Source: CAZOGW01 sp964579415 (GTDB taxonomy: Bacteria; Actinomycetota; Acidimicrobiia; Spongiisociales; UBA5794). Taken from it: DNA of 15,099 nt. Each line of letters opens with the position of its first letter. Position 1 is the first letter of the stretch. The position numbers were made by a program, and so were the translations under genes. The stretch spans positions 1 to 15,099 of the forward strand of contig CAZOGW010000075.1 of NCBI GenBank assembly GCA_964579415.1, in the 5' to 3' direction. This document shows positions 1-6,424 of the stretch, in pieces. The notes beneath the pieces were generated by a model. The model was not told the DNA's origin. It saw only the letters and a list, made by a program, of their open reading frames with translations, and made no database searches.

Positions 1-348
1 CCCGTCATAGCCGGGGAACCCGTAGGCGATCTCCGAGATCGCCCCCATGTGGGCACTGTGATGATTCCTGCCCGTCAAGAGTGCTGCCCGGGTCGGTGAA
101 CACAGCGCCGTCGTATGGAACTGGTTGTAGCGGACCCCGTCGGCGGCGACCCGGTCGAGCGAAGGCGTCGGGATCGGGCCGCCGAACGTGCCCGGTGCGC
201 CGAAACCCACGTCGTCGAGCATCACGACCACGACGTTGGGTGCTCCCACCGGGGGGCGCTGGATCGAGGGACGCTGCGGTGTCGCGTCCGAAGCGAACCG
301 GGCGATCTCGCCCTCGAACGCGGGATCTTCAGCCGGTAACCGCTGCAT
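1..348 (-). CDS. Arylsulfatase, N-terminal part (runs off the left edge)
   Basis: This is the first 116 codons of a formylglycine-dependent sulfatase, which hydrolyses sulfate esters. What is visible: an N-terminal 35-residue lead, then PNVVVVMLDDVGFG at about residues 37-50, whose Asp45-Asp46 pair is the usual metal ligand. The sulfatase signature LCSPTRAALLTG follows at 82-93. Cys83 in C-S-P-T-R is the residue that is normally oxidised to formylglycine. The motif followed by GRNHHSAHMG resembles the mycobacterial-type arylsulfatases (AtsA/AtsB/AtsD-like). No signal peptide is apparent, so a cytoplasmic location is likely. The ATG at 348 is preceded by a GGGAGAG ribosome-binding site. The rest of the catalytic domain lies outside the window, so substrate and intactness cannot be judged. 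It is divergent from the DUF6325 operon. Confidence 0.93.
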   Translation of the reverse strand, partial: MQRLPAEDPAFEGEIARFASDATPQRPSIQRPPVGAPNVVVVMLDDVGFGAPGTFGGPIPTPSLDRVAADGVRYNQFHTTALCSPTRAALLTGRNHHSAHMGAISEIAYGFPGYDG

Positions 349-364
349 GCCGTCTCTCCCTCGA

Positions 365-379
365 CCGGTCGCGGACCGG
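365..379. promoter_or_regulatory. Perfect 6-3-6 palindrome in the sulfatase/DUF6325 divergent region
   Basis: CCGGTC-GCG-GACCGG is a perfect inverted repeat. It lies 17 nt upstream of the sulfatase start and 11 nt upstream of the plus-strand -35 box. It could be an operator serving both directions or a hairpin in the sulfatase 5' leader. In such G+C-rich DNA a palindrome of this size also arises by chance. Confidence 0.3.
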
Positions 380-390
380 GAACGTCTCGC

Positions 391-420
391 TTGACGAACC
401 GGCGGAGCCGGAAGCATACT
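391..420 (+). promoter_or_regulatory. Promoter of the DUF6325-SHOCT-aminotransferase operon
   Basis: A TTGACG -35 box (391-396) and a CATACT -10 box (415-420) are separated by 18 nt. This is the clearest sigma-70-like promoter in the window. Transcription would start near 427, leaving a leader of about 27 nt with an AGGAG ribosome-binding site at 443-447 before the ATG at 454. Confidence 0.6.
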
Positions 421-453
421 TTTGCGGCAACGTCCCGATATCAGGAGAAGTCG

Positions 454-885
454 ATGCCACTCGGTCCGATCGAAGTGCTCGTGGTGGCATTCCCGGAGGG
501 CCGGTTCACCGGCAGCATCCTCCCCGAACTGGAGCGTCTCGTCGACAACGACACCATCTCCGTCATCGATGGCCTCTTCGTCAGGAAGGACGCTGACGGC
601 GTCACCACCTTCGCCGAGTTCTCCGAGCTGGGGGCCAACGAGGACGCTGCGGCCCTCGCCAATGTGCTCGCCCGCGTCGAGGGTCTTGTCTCGGATGAGG
701 ACGTCGAGGCGATGACGAGCAACCTGTCGCCCAACAGCGCGGCGGCGGTCCTCGTCTTCGAGCACACCTGGGCCAAGCCGCTGCGGGATGCCGTGGTCGA
801 CGCCGGCGGGGTCCTCGCCGCCAACCTGCGCATCCCCGGCGCCGTGGTCGAGGAGATCCTCGCTACCGTGCCCGACGAAGACTGA
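454..885 (+). CDS. DUF6325 family protein
   Basis: A 143-residue acidic protein of unknown function. The start is set by an AGGAG ribosome-binding site 6 nt upstream of the ATG. The opening GPIEVLVVAFPEGRFTG, the middle VDNDTISVIDGLFVRKDADG and the stretch SAAAVLVFEHTWAKPLRDAV match my memory of DUF6325 (earlier grouped with DUF1269), a small actinobacterial alpha/beta protein. No membrane segment or signal peptide is visible, so it should be cytosolic. It leads an operon with a SHOCT-tailed protein 25 nt downstream. From memory, DUF6325 and SHOCT genes are frequent neighbours in actinobacteria, which suggests a shared but unknown role. The family call is from remembered sequence pattern, not a search. 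Confidence 0.85.
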   Translation: MPLGPIEVLVVAFPEGRFTGSILPELERLVDNDTISVIDGLFVRKDADGVTTFAEFSELGANEDAAALANVLARVEGLVSDEDVEAMTSNLSPNSAAAVLVFEHTWAKPLRDAVVDAGGVLAANLRIPGAVVEEILATVPDED

Positions 886-910
886 CACCCCACCAACGAG
901 AGGCAGCGCG

Positions 911-1261
911 ATGCGACGACGAATGGGACGACCCGGGCTGGTCGGCACGATGGCCCGCACGGCGGTCATCGCCGGCACCGCCACCGCGGTGGCCGGCGGC
1001 GTGCAGGGCCGCCAGCAAGCCAAGGCTCAGGCTGCCGCCAACGAGCAGGCGGCCGACCAGGCGAGCGAAGCCGAGATGGCAGCGATGCAGGCACAGCTCG
1101 ACGAGCTTCAGGCGCAGCAGGCGGCGCCTGCCCCGGCCGCGCCGGCAGGTGGCGGGGACGACCTGATGGCGCAACTGGAGAACCTCGCCTCGATGCACCA
1201 GGCAGGTGTGCTCGACGACGCAGAGTTCGCCGCCGCCAAGGCCCGCCTCCTGTCCGCCTGA
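911..1261 (+). CDS. Small SHOCT domain protein with Ala/Gln-rich linker
   Basis: A 116-residue protein in three parts. Residues 1-33 are a basic, Gly/Ala-rich start (RRRMGRPGLVGTMARTAVI, then GTATAVAGG) that could be a short membrane-associating helix. Residues 35-72 are a heptad-like Ala/Gln/Glu coiled coil. After a Pro/Ala linker, residues 87-114 are a SHOCT domain (AQLENLASMHQAGVLDDAEF, then AAAKARLL). SHOCT is a short C-terminal helical pair found at protein ends, thought to mediate oligomerisation; its exact role is not established. The ATG at 911 has a GAGAGG ribosome-binding site. The gene lies between DUF6325 (25-nt gap) and the aminotransferase (17-nt gap), so the three are probably cotranscribed. 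Two further SHOCT tails occur in this window. Confidence 0.85.
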   Translation: MRRRMGRPGLVGTMARTAVIAGTATAVAGGVQGRQQAKAQAAANEQAADQASEAEMAAMQAQLDELQAQQAAPAPAAPAGGGDDLMAQLENLASMHQAGVLDDAEFAAAKARLLSA

Positions 1262-1278
1262 CCCGCCCCGACGACCCC

Positions 1279-2406
1279 GTGGCGGAGGCTCTTTCCAGGC
1301 CGCTGTTCCGCGACCTGTACCCGGGGGCAGATGAGTGTGTCTACCTGGATGTGGCTGCGGTGGGACTCATCTCGACCCGGGTGCGTGAGGCAATGCTCCA
1401 GACGCTGGAGAACCATGAGGGTCTCGGCATCGCAGGGTCGGAACAGCGAGCAGAGACGCTTGCCCTGACGCGCCGGCGAGTGGCGGAACTGATCGGCGGG
1501 CACACCGACCGGGTCGCTTTCACCCAGAACACCAGCACCGGGCTCGCCATCGTGGCGAACGGGATCGACTGGGCCGAAGGTGACAACATCCTGGTCCCGG
1601 CCGGAGAGTTCCCATCGAACTTCTATCCGTGGACCCAGCTGCGCCGGCGTGGGATCGAATTGCGCGAGGTCCCCATGATCGATGGGCATGCAGACCTGGG
1701 GGCGCTGGCCGACCTCGCAGACGAACGAACCCGGCTCCTCAGCATCAGCGCCGTGCAGTATTCGTCGGGATACCGCTACGACCTCGCCGAGATCGGTGCC
1801 TACTGCCGTCAAGCCGGCATCCTCTTCGTGGTCGACGCCACCCAGGCCGCCGGGGCGCTCACCATCGATGCCGATCGTGACGGTATCGATGTGCTCGCCG
1901 CCAGCGCACACAAGTGGATGCTGGGTCCTCTCGGGATCGGTTTCGTGCATCTGTCGCCGGGCGCCATGGAAGCGCTCAACCCGTCCGTCGTCGGCTGGCT
2001 CAGCGTCGATCGCCCCTTCGACTTTGATCACGACCCGATCCTCGCCCCCGACGGCCGCCGCTTCGAGTCGGGCACCGAGAACGCGGTGGGGATCGCCGGC
2101 CTGGGAGCGGCCATCGATCTGGTTCTGACCGCCGGCCGCGACGTTGTCGAGAATTGTGTCCTCGATGCCACCGCGGAACTGTCGGCGCTGCTCATCGACC
2201 GGGGATGGGAACTGAGGCGCACCCCGGACCGCCGCAACTGGTCGGGGATCCTCATCGCTACGTCCGGCGCCGACGACGCCATGTTCGAGCGGCTTCGCGT
2301 AGCCGGTGTGCGCTGTTCCCTGCGGGGAGGGGGCATCCGCTTCTCACCGCACTACTTCACGGACCCGGCGGATCTCCACCGTGTTCACGATCTGGTGGGA
2401 CGCTGA
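1279..2406 (+). CDS. Class V aminotransferase-fold PLP-dependent enzyme
   Basis: A 375-residue PLP enzyme of fold type I, in the cysteine desulfurase/isopenicillin epimerase-like group. Visible landmarks: YLDVAAVG near residue 22, the Thr-rich phosphate site TQNTSTGLAIVANG near 80-93, the cofactor Asp186 and Gln189 in VVDATQAAG, and the Schiff-base Lys212 in SAHKWMLGPLG. The C-terminal SLRGGGIRFSPHYFTDPADL is typical of the non-desulfurase members. The only Cys nearby (Cys346 in RCSLR) is not in the R-x-G-H-H-C-A setting of SufS, so I do not call it a desulfurase. The GTG start at 1279 gives the usual N-terminal length; no clear ribosome-binding site is seen, so translation may be coupled to the SHOCT gene 17 nt upstream. 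It ends 4 nt from the convergent RDD gene. Substrate unknown. Confidence 0.9.
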   Translation: MAEALSRPLFRDLYPGADECVYLDVAAVGLISTRVREAMLQTLENHEGLGIAGSEQRAETLALTRRRVAELIGGHTDRVAFTQNTSTGLAIVANGIDWAEGDNILVPAGEFPSNFYPWTQLRRRGIELREVPMIDGHADLGALADLADERTRLLSISAVQYSSGYRYDLAEIGAYCRQAGILFVVDATQAAGALTIDADRDGIDVLAASAHKWMLGPLGIGFVHLSPGAMEALNPSVVGWLSVDRPFDFDHDPILAPDGRRFESGTENAVGIAGLGAAIDLVLTAGRDVVENCVLDATAELSALLIDRGWELRRTPDRRNWSGILIATSGADDAMFERLRVAGVRCSLRGGGIRFSPHYFTDPADLHRVHDLVGR

Positions 2407-2410
2407 AACC

Positions 2411-2974
2411 TTACGAGGGCTTCCCAGCCGACCCCACCGTGGGCAGGGTCGGGAGGACGTCCACGTCGCTGTTGCGGGCGATGAAGGCGGAGAGGGGACC
2501 GGGCAGCTCGGCGGCCCTTCCGCCCCAGTCGTAGACGACGACGGTACCGGCGATGAGATCGTGGAGGGCGCGGTGCTCCCGCTGGAAGATGATCATGATG
2601 AAGCCGAGCCCGAACAGCAGGGCGCTGAGCGGGAAGACCAGGGTTCTCACGAGTGCGCGGCGGATGGTGAGCGTCGATCCGTCGGCGCAGACGATGCGCA
2701 CACCGACGAGCCACTTGCCCGGTGTGCGGCCGGCGAGGGCGAGACAGACGAACATGTAGGTGAACGCCCACACCGCGAAGCCGATCACCCAGCCCAGCCC
2801 GGAGCGGTTGCCGGTGATGGAGACGTCGAGGATCACCCTGGTCAGCAGGTCGAGGCCGGCCAGACCGAGTGTGAACAGAGCGAACACCAGGCCGATATCG
2901 ACGATGGCGGCGGCAGCCCGGCCGACGGCCCCGGCGTAGTGGCCGGTCACCTGGAGGCGGGCGGGCATCGTCAC
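2411..2974 (-). CDS. RDD family membrane protein
   Basis: A 187-residue integral membrane protein. The RDD signature is visible: Arg19 and Asp26 in the first membrane helix (GRAAAAIVDIGLVFALF), then a second helix near 61-80, the conserved GRTPGKWLVGVRIV loop starting at residue 82, a third helix near 111-130 and HDLIAGTVVVY at 138-148. RDD proteins are small three-helix membrane proteins; some act in ion exchange, most are uncharacterised. The GTG start at 2974 overlaps the TGA of the upstream repeat-protein gene (GTGA, 4 nt), which implies translational coupling. An in-frame ATG two codons later is the alternative start. The C-terminal 35 residues are a soluble tail. Its partner carries the repeat segment that, from memory, is fused to RDD in some actinobacteria. 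Confidence 0.88.
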   Translation of the reverse strand: MTMPARLQVTGHYAGAVGRAAAAIVDIGLVFALFTLGLAGLDLLTRVILDVSITGNRSGLGWVIGFAVWAFTYMFVCLALAGRTPGKWLVGVRIVCADGSTLTIRRALVRTLVFPLSALLFGLGFIMIIFQREHRALHDLIAGTVVVYDWGGRAAELPGPLSAFIARNSDVDVLPTLPTVGSAGKPS

Positions 2975-3699
2975 AGTTCCCCCTCGACGAGCAATGCCGG
3001 GCCCTGGGCCTGCTGCGACGGGTCCCGACGCAGCAGCCGGTCCACCAGCCGGTCGAGGATCACGTCGAGGCCGACGAGCTGGCGGCGGAAGAGGTCGAGT
3101 GCCGAGCCGGCCGCCAGGCTGGTGCTCTCGGCGACTATCTCGGGGATACCTGCCCGCCGCACCGCCTCCTCCAGGTCGACACGGGCAATCAGGGCGTCGA
3201 TGTCGACCCGCTCCAGCAACCGCTCCAGGTCGACCCTTCCCAACACGCGATCCATGTCGACCCGGTCGAGGACGGCGTTGGCGTCGAGCCTCTCCAGCAG
3301 GCGGTTCATGTCCACCTTGTCGAGGAAGGCGTTCGGATCCACCCGTTCCAGCAGGCTCCCCACGTCCACCCGGTCGAGGAGGGCATTGGGGTCGACCCGA
3401 TCCAGCAGCCGGTCGGCGTCAACCCGGTCGAGCAGGGCGTTCGGTTCGACCCGATCGAGCAGGCCGTCCACGTCGATCCGGTCGAGCAGGGCGTCGGGTT
3501 CGATCCTGTCCAGCAGCCGATCCACCTCGATCCGGTCGAGGAGGCGGTTGATGTCGATGCGCTCCAGGAGCAGGTCGAGGTCGATGTTGTCGAGGACGAC
3601 GTCGTCGACGGCGTCCACCACGCGGCCGGTGACGGCGCCCGCCAGGCGGCTCAGGCGCCCCCGGTTCCGCTTGCCGTCGGTGGTGTCGCTGTCAATCAT
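2971..3699 (-). CDS. Tandem nonapeptide-repeat protein paired with RDD
   Basis: A 242-residue protein dominated by sixteen tandem 9-residue repeats (residues 35-178) of the form L-L-D-R-V-D-x-x-x. The first 34 residues are hydrophilic then weakly amphipathic (RLAGAVTGRVVDAVDD). After the repeats come AVRRAGIPEIVAESTSLAAG and LDVILDRLVDRLLRR, a segment I associate with N-terminal extensions of actinobacterial RDD proteins. No signal peptide or membrane helix is evident. The ATG at 3699 was chosen because GGGGAGACGACA precedes it; an upstream in-frame start at 3807 has no such site and would extend past the likely promoter. The stop overlaps the RDD start by 4 nt, so the two proteins are probably made together and may form one complex at the membrane. 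Function unknown. Confidence 0.85.
   Translation of the reverse strand: MIDSDTTDGKRNRGRLSRLAGAVTGRVVDAVDDVVLDNIDLDLLLERIDINRLLDRIEVDRLLDRIEPDALLDRIDVDGLLDRVEPNALLDRVDADRLLDRVDPNALLDRVDVGSLLERVDPNAFLDKVDMNRLLERLDANAVLDRVDMDRVLGRVDLERLLERVDIDALIARVDLEEAVRRAGIPEIVAESTSLAAGSALDLFRRQLVGLDVILDRLVDRLLRRDPSQQAQGPALLVEGEL
3166..3597 (-). repeat. Sixteen tandem 27-bp coding repeats (9 residues each)
   Basis: The coding repeat unit is L-L-(D/E)-R-(V/I)-(D/E)-x-x-x with no linkers. Alternate units differ in their last three residues: units 4, 6, 8, 10 and 12 end PDA, PNA or ANA, while units 3, 5, 7, 9, 11 and 13 end VDR, VDG, ADR, VGS, MNR and MDR. The working period is therefore 18 residues (54 bp), which suggests growth by duplication of two-unit blocks. 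The outermost units are the most degenerate. Confidence 0.9.
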
Positions 3700-3721
3700 T
3701 GTCGTCTCCCCGTGAGCGCGA

Positions 3722-3750
3722 ACAGTACCGCCGAGCCGGCGGCTGGGGAA
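3722..3750 (-). promoter_or_regulatory. Probable promoter of the repeat-protein/RDD operon
   Basis: Reading the minus strand, TACTGT (3727-3722) fits a TANNNT -10 box, with a weaker TTCCCC -35 (3750-3745) 17 nt upstream. Transcription would start near 3715, about 16 nt before the ATG. The spacer holds a perfect palindrome CCGCCG-AGC-CGGCGG (3728-3742) directly abutting the -10, where a repressor would block polymerase. The -35 is poor, so this rests mainly on the -10 and its position. Confidence 0.4.
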
Positions 3751-3808
3751 GCGCCCGCTGACGATGCGATGCCGCCCACCCGATCCGAGAGGTGGCAGAG
3801 TTGACAAG

Positions 3809-3825
3809 GCGCCCGTTGACGGCGC
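3809..3825 (-). terminator. Possible weak hairpin after the PH/SHOCT gene
   Basis: GCGCC and GGCGC arms (3809-3813 and 3821-3825) flank a 7-nt loop, about 35 nt downstream of the PH/SHOCT stop on the minus strand. The stem is only 5 bp and there is no T-run, so it is a weak candidate. Confidence 0.2.
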
Positions 3826-3858
3826 TGGTCCCGCAGCAGCGACTCCGGTCGATCCACC

Positions 3859-4476
3859 TCAGCCGTCGCCGAGAAGCTGACGCTTGCCGGTCTCGAACTC
3901 CTCGTCCGTGATGCTCCCCGCCTGGTGCAGGTTGGCCAGGATCTGCAACTGCTCCGCCCGGCTCTTGGAGGTGTCGGCCCCGGGAGACTTGGCACGGTCG
4001 AGGCGGGCGTTGATCATCGCCTCACGCGCCTCGGCGATGAGTCGCTTCAGGCGGGTGGGGTCGGGGACGTTGGAGAGGGCGGTCCGGCCCGAGCTACCCG
4101 CCGACTCCACCAGCAGGTCGCCGGACCCGGTGAGGCGCTGCAGGGCCGACTGCTGGAAGGCGATGTCGTGGATGCGGTCCACCGGCAGCTCCCAGCCCTT
4201 CTTTGAGAGCAGACCGCTGCGGTACACCAGGCGGCGGCTCGTCAGTATCAGCCGTGTGGTGAGCCAGCCGGTGACCCCCTTGAAGGAAGCGATCGCCCAC
4301 CCGGCGAGCAGCAGCAGGAACACCCATCCGGGCGGGCGCCACCAGAACAGGAACGCGAGCAGCGCCGCCAGAGCGATCACCGTGAAGAGGATCTCCTTGA
4401 ACAGCGCGATCCAGTGAAGCCTGGACTCGAAGATGACGTCCTCGTCCTCGGACAGCGACATACCTGATACGGCCAT
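3859..4476 (-). CDS. Membrane PH-like (bPH_2) protein with SHOCT tail, paralogue 1
   Basis: A 205-residue protein with two membrane helices (about 24-45 and 50-66), then a bacterial PH-like domain (about 70-150) and a SHOCT tail (174-202, AEQLQILANLHQAGSITDEE). The PH-like part has the hallmark LTSRRLVYRSGLLSKKGWEL followed by VDRIHDIAFQQS and GSGDLLVESAG, as in YdbS/DUF304-type proteins. These are membrane proteins of unknown role, some linked to stress. The start at 4476 rather than Met6 is chosen because TATCGT lies exactly 6 nt upstream of the ATG, the geometry of a leaderless transcript, and because the paralogue at 9870-10481 aligns without gaps from this Met. It lies 92 nt downstream of the SLC13 gene. 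By hand count, 97 of the first 160 positions are identical to the paralogue. Confidence 0.9.
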   Translation of the reverse strand: MAVSGMSLSEDEDVIFESRLHWIALFKEILFTVIALAALLAFLFWWRPPGWVFLLLLAGWAIASFKGVTGWLTTRLILTSRRLVYRSGLLSKKGWELPVDRIHDIAFQQSALQRLTGSGDLLVESAGSSGRTALSNVPDPTRLKRLIAEAREAMINARLDRAKSPGADTSKSRAEQLQILANLHQAGSITDEEFETGKRQLLGDG

Positions 4477-4482
4477 TGCGCA

Positions 4483-4488
4483 ACGATA
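4483..4488 (-). promoter_or_regulatory. Candidate leaderless -10 box of PH/SHOCT paralogue 1
   Basis: TATCGT on the minus strand fits TANNNT and is separated from the ATG (4476) by 6 nt, so transcription could begin at the start codon. No ribosome-binding site precedes this ATG. No convincing -35 is seen. Confidence 0.35.
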
Positions 4489-4568
4489 ACCGAATGCACC
4501 CGCCGACCCCGGATGGACGCCGGTGCGTATCGTGGTGAACCCTGTTCCGAGGCGCCCGAGAGAGGGCC

Positions 4569-6362
4569 TCAGAACGACCAGAAGACGGGGACCAGGAACA
4601 CGGCGGCGACCCCGAAGATCAGCAGCAGGGGTAGGCCCAGCTTCCAGTAGTCGCCGAACCGGTACCCGGCGGGCTGCATCACCATCAGGTTGGCCGGGGT
4701 CGCCACCGGTGTCAGGAATGCGGCTGCGGCGGCCACGGTGATGCTCATCAGGACCGGGCGTGGCGAGACCCCCAGTTCGGTGGCCGCCGCCACCGCGATC
4801 GGGATGACGATGAGCGCCGTCGCCATGTTGGAGATGAGCTGGCCGAAGACGGCGGTGACGACGAACAGGCCGAGGAGCAGGGCGTGGGGCCCCATGTCGC
4901 CGACGACGCCGATCAGCCCGTCGGCGATCATCTCGGCGGCGCCGGTGTCGGTGACCGCCTGCGAGATGGGGATCATGGCGGCGACCAGCACCACCGTGGT
5001 CCATGAGATCGACCGGTAAGCCTGCTGCAGCCGCACCACCCCGGTCAGGATCATCGCACCCGCCGCCAGCAGCGCAGCCACCGCCGCCGGGACTGCGTTG
5101 GTGGCGAGGAGGACCACCATCACACCGAGGATGGCGAGGGATGTCTTCGCCCCCAGACCGAGCGGGATCGCCTGGCGACGCAGGTCGGACGGCGCGTCGA
5201 CCACGAGGACCGAGTCGAGGTTGTCCTTGTCGTCGAGGTCGGCCCAGGTGCCCTGGATGAGCAGGACGTCGCCGGGTTCGAGGACTGTGGTCCCCGACAT
5301 CATGCCGATGCCGCCGCGCTGCACCGCCAGGACGACGAGATCGCCGCTGCTGGTGACCATACCGGGGAACACCTTCCCACCCACCAGTTCAGAGCGTGGC
5401 GGCACCACCAACTCGGCGACGCCGATCTGCTTGTTGATGAGGGCGCCACCGGTCTTGCCGGGGAGCCGGGTCAGTCCCAGTTCCGAGGCGAAGCGCGCCA
5501 CCGCCTCGGGCTCCCCCCGCACCGTGACCACGAAGCCCTCGTCGAGAGGCTCGTCCCAGGCGTGGACGACGCCGCGCCGGCCCTGGGTGGCGACCACCCG
5601 GACATCCTGGTGGGCCGGGATCTGGTGCGGGGCGCGACCCACCAGTGACGAGCCGGGGTTGACCTCGAGGCGCTCGACCCAGTCATCGAGGGAGTACTGC
5701 TCGTAGAGGGTGCGAGCGTGGCCGCTGAGGTCGGGAGTGATCGACTCCGGCCTGCGGTCGGGGAGGAGCTTGGGGCCGAGGAAGGCGGTAACCGCCACCG
5801 ACGCCAGCAGGACGGGGACGCCGACCAGGGCGAACTCGAAGTAGTTGAACCCGGCCTCCCCGGCCTCGACGGCGGCATCCACCACCAGGATGTGCACCGG
5901 GGTGCCGGTGAGGGCCAGCAGAGATCCGGCGTGAGCCCCGAACGCCAGCGGGAGCAGCAGCCGTGACGGTGGGCTGCCGATGCGGACGGCGACCACGACG
6001 GCCATCGGCAGGAGGGCGGCCACCGCCCCGTTCACCGAGATGACGGCGGTGACCACACCCACCAGCAGCATCATCAGGATCACCAACCGTCGCCGGTCGT
6101 CGCCGGCCCGCGCCATTATCCACTGGCCCGCCCAGGTGGTGACGCCGCTGGAGTCGATGCCCTCGCTGACGACGAACAGCGCCGCGATGTAGATGACCGT
6201 GAGGTCGCCGAACCCCGACAGAGACTGGGGGACGGTGAGGACGCCGGTGGCGGCGAGGAAGAGGGCGGCGCCCAGCGCCACCACCTCGACGGGGAACTTG
6301 TTCCAGACGAACAGGACCACGAGGAGCCCGAGCACGGCGAAGACGATGGCGGCGTCGCTCAT
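4569..6362 (-). CDS. SLC13/DASS-type permease with two RCK_C (TrkA-C) domains
   Basis: A 597-residue inner-membrane transporter of the divalent anion:sodium symporter type, whose members move sulfate, phosphate or dicarboxylates. Residues 5-200 hold the first half of the transmembrane core, including VNGAVAALLPM (110-120) in the place of the usual S-N-T motif. Two RCK_C domains follow (about 229-297 and 315-389; note VNPGSSLVGRAP and VPPRSELVGGKVFPG). The second transmembrane half (about 405-597) carries SNMATALIVIPI (511-522) and TPVATPANLMV (551-561). RCK_C domains bind small ligands and usually gate transport. The length of about 600 is normal. It is last in the aminopeptidase-AbgT-permease run, 62 nt after abgT; that gap contains a small CCGTG-CTAAC-CACGG hairpin (6382-6396). 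The substrate cannot be assigned from sequence alone. Confidence 0.9.
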   Translation of the reverse strand: MSDAAIVFAVLGLLVVLFVWNKFPVEVVALGAALFLAATGVLTVPQSLSGFGDLTVIYIAALFVVSEGIDSSGVTTWAGQWIMARAGDDRRRLVILMMLLVGVVTAVISVNGAVAALLPMAVVVAVRIGSPPSRLLLPLAFGAHAGSLLALTGTPVHILVVDAAVEAGEAGFNYFEFALVGVPVLLASVAVTAFLGPKLLPDRRPESITPDLSGHARTLYEQYSLDDWVERLEVNPGSSLVGRAPHQIPAHQDVRVVATQGRRGVVHAWDEPLDEGFVVTVRGEPEAVARFASELGLTRLPGKTGGALINKQIGVAELVVPPRSELVGGKVFPGMVTSSGDLVVLAVQRGGIGMMSGTTVLEPGDVLLIQGTWADLDDKDNLDSVLVVDAPSDLRRQAIPLGLGAKTSLAILGVMVVLLATNAVPAAVAALLAAGAMILTGVVRLQQAYRSISWTTVVLVAAMIPISQAVTDTGAAEMIADGLIGVVGDMGPHALLLGLFVVTAVFGQLISNMATALIVIPIAVAAATELGVSPRPVLMSITVAAAAAFLTPVATPANLMVMQPAGYRFGDYWKLGLPLLLIFGVAAVFLVPVFWSF

Positions 6363-6424
6363 GGGATGTCGCCCCGTTCCTCCGTGCTAACCACGGCCTC
6401 GGGAGCTACGTCAGGAGACACGGG

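Noticed and set aside
391..453. Upstream TTG start for the DUF6325 gene
   Set aside because: The TTG is part of the -35 box TTGACG; the ATG at 454 has an AGGAG site and fits the family start.
1279..2406. Cysteine desulfurase (SufS/IscS)
   Set aside because: The PLP fold and Lys212 fit, but the catalytic Cys loop of SufS (R-x-G-H-H-C-A) is replaced by RCSLRGGG, and no suf genes are nearby.
3166..3597. Possible CRISPR-like array
   Set aside because: The 27-bp units are directly abutting with no spacers, and they encode in-frame protein repeats with codon-level drift.
2306..3715. 469-codon plus-strand frame with Ser/Arg repeats
   Set aside because: It is the antisense of the 9-residue repeat gene and RDD gene; its repeats only mirror the 27-bp coding repeats.
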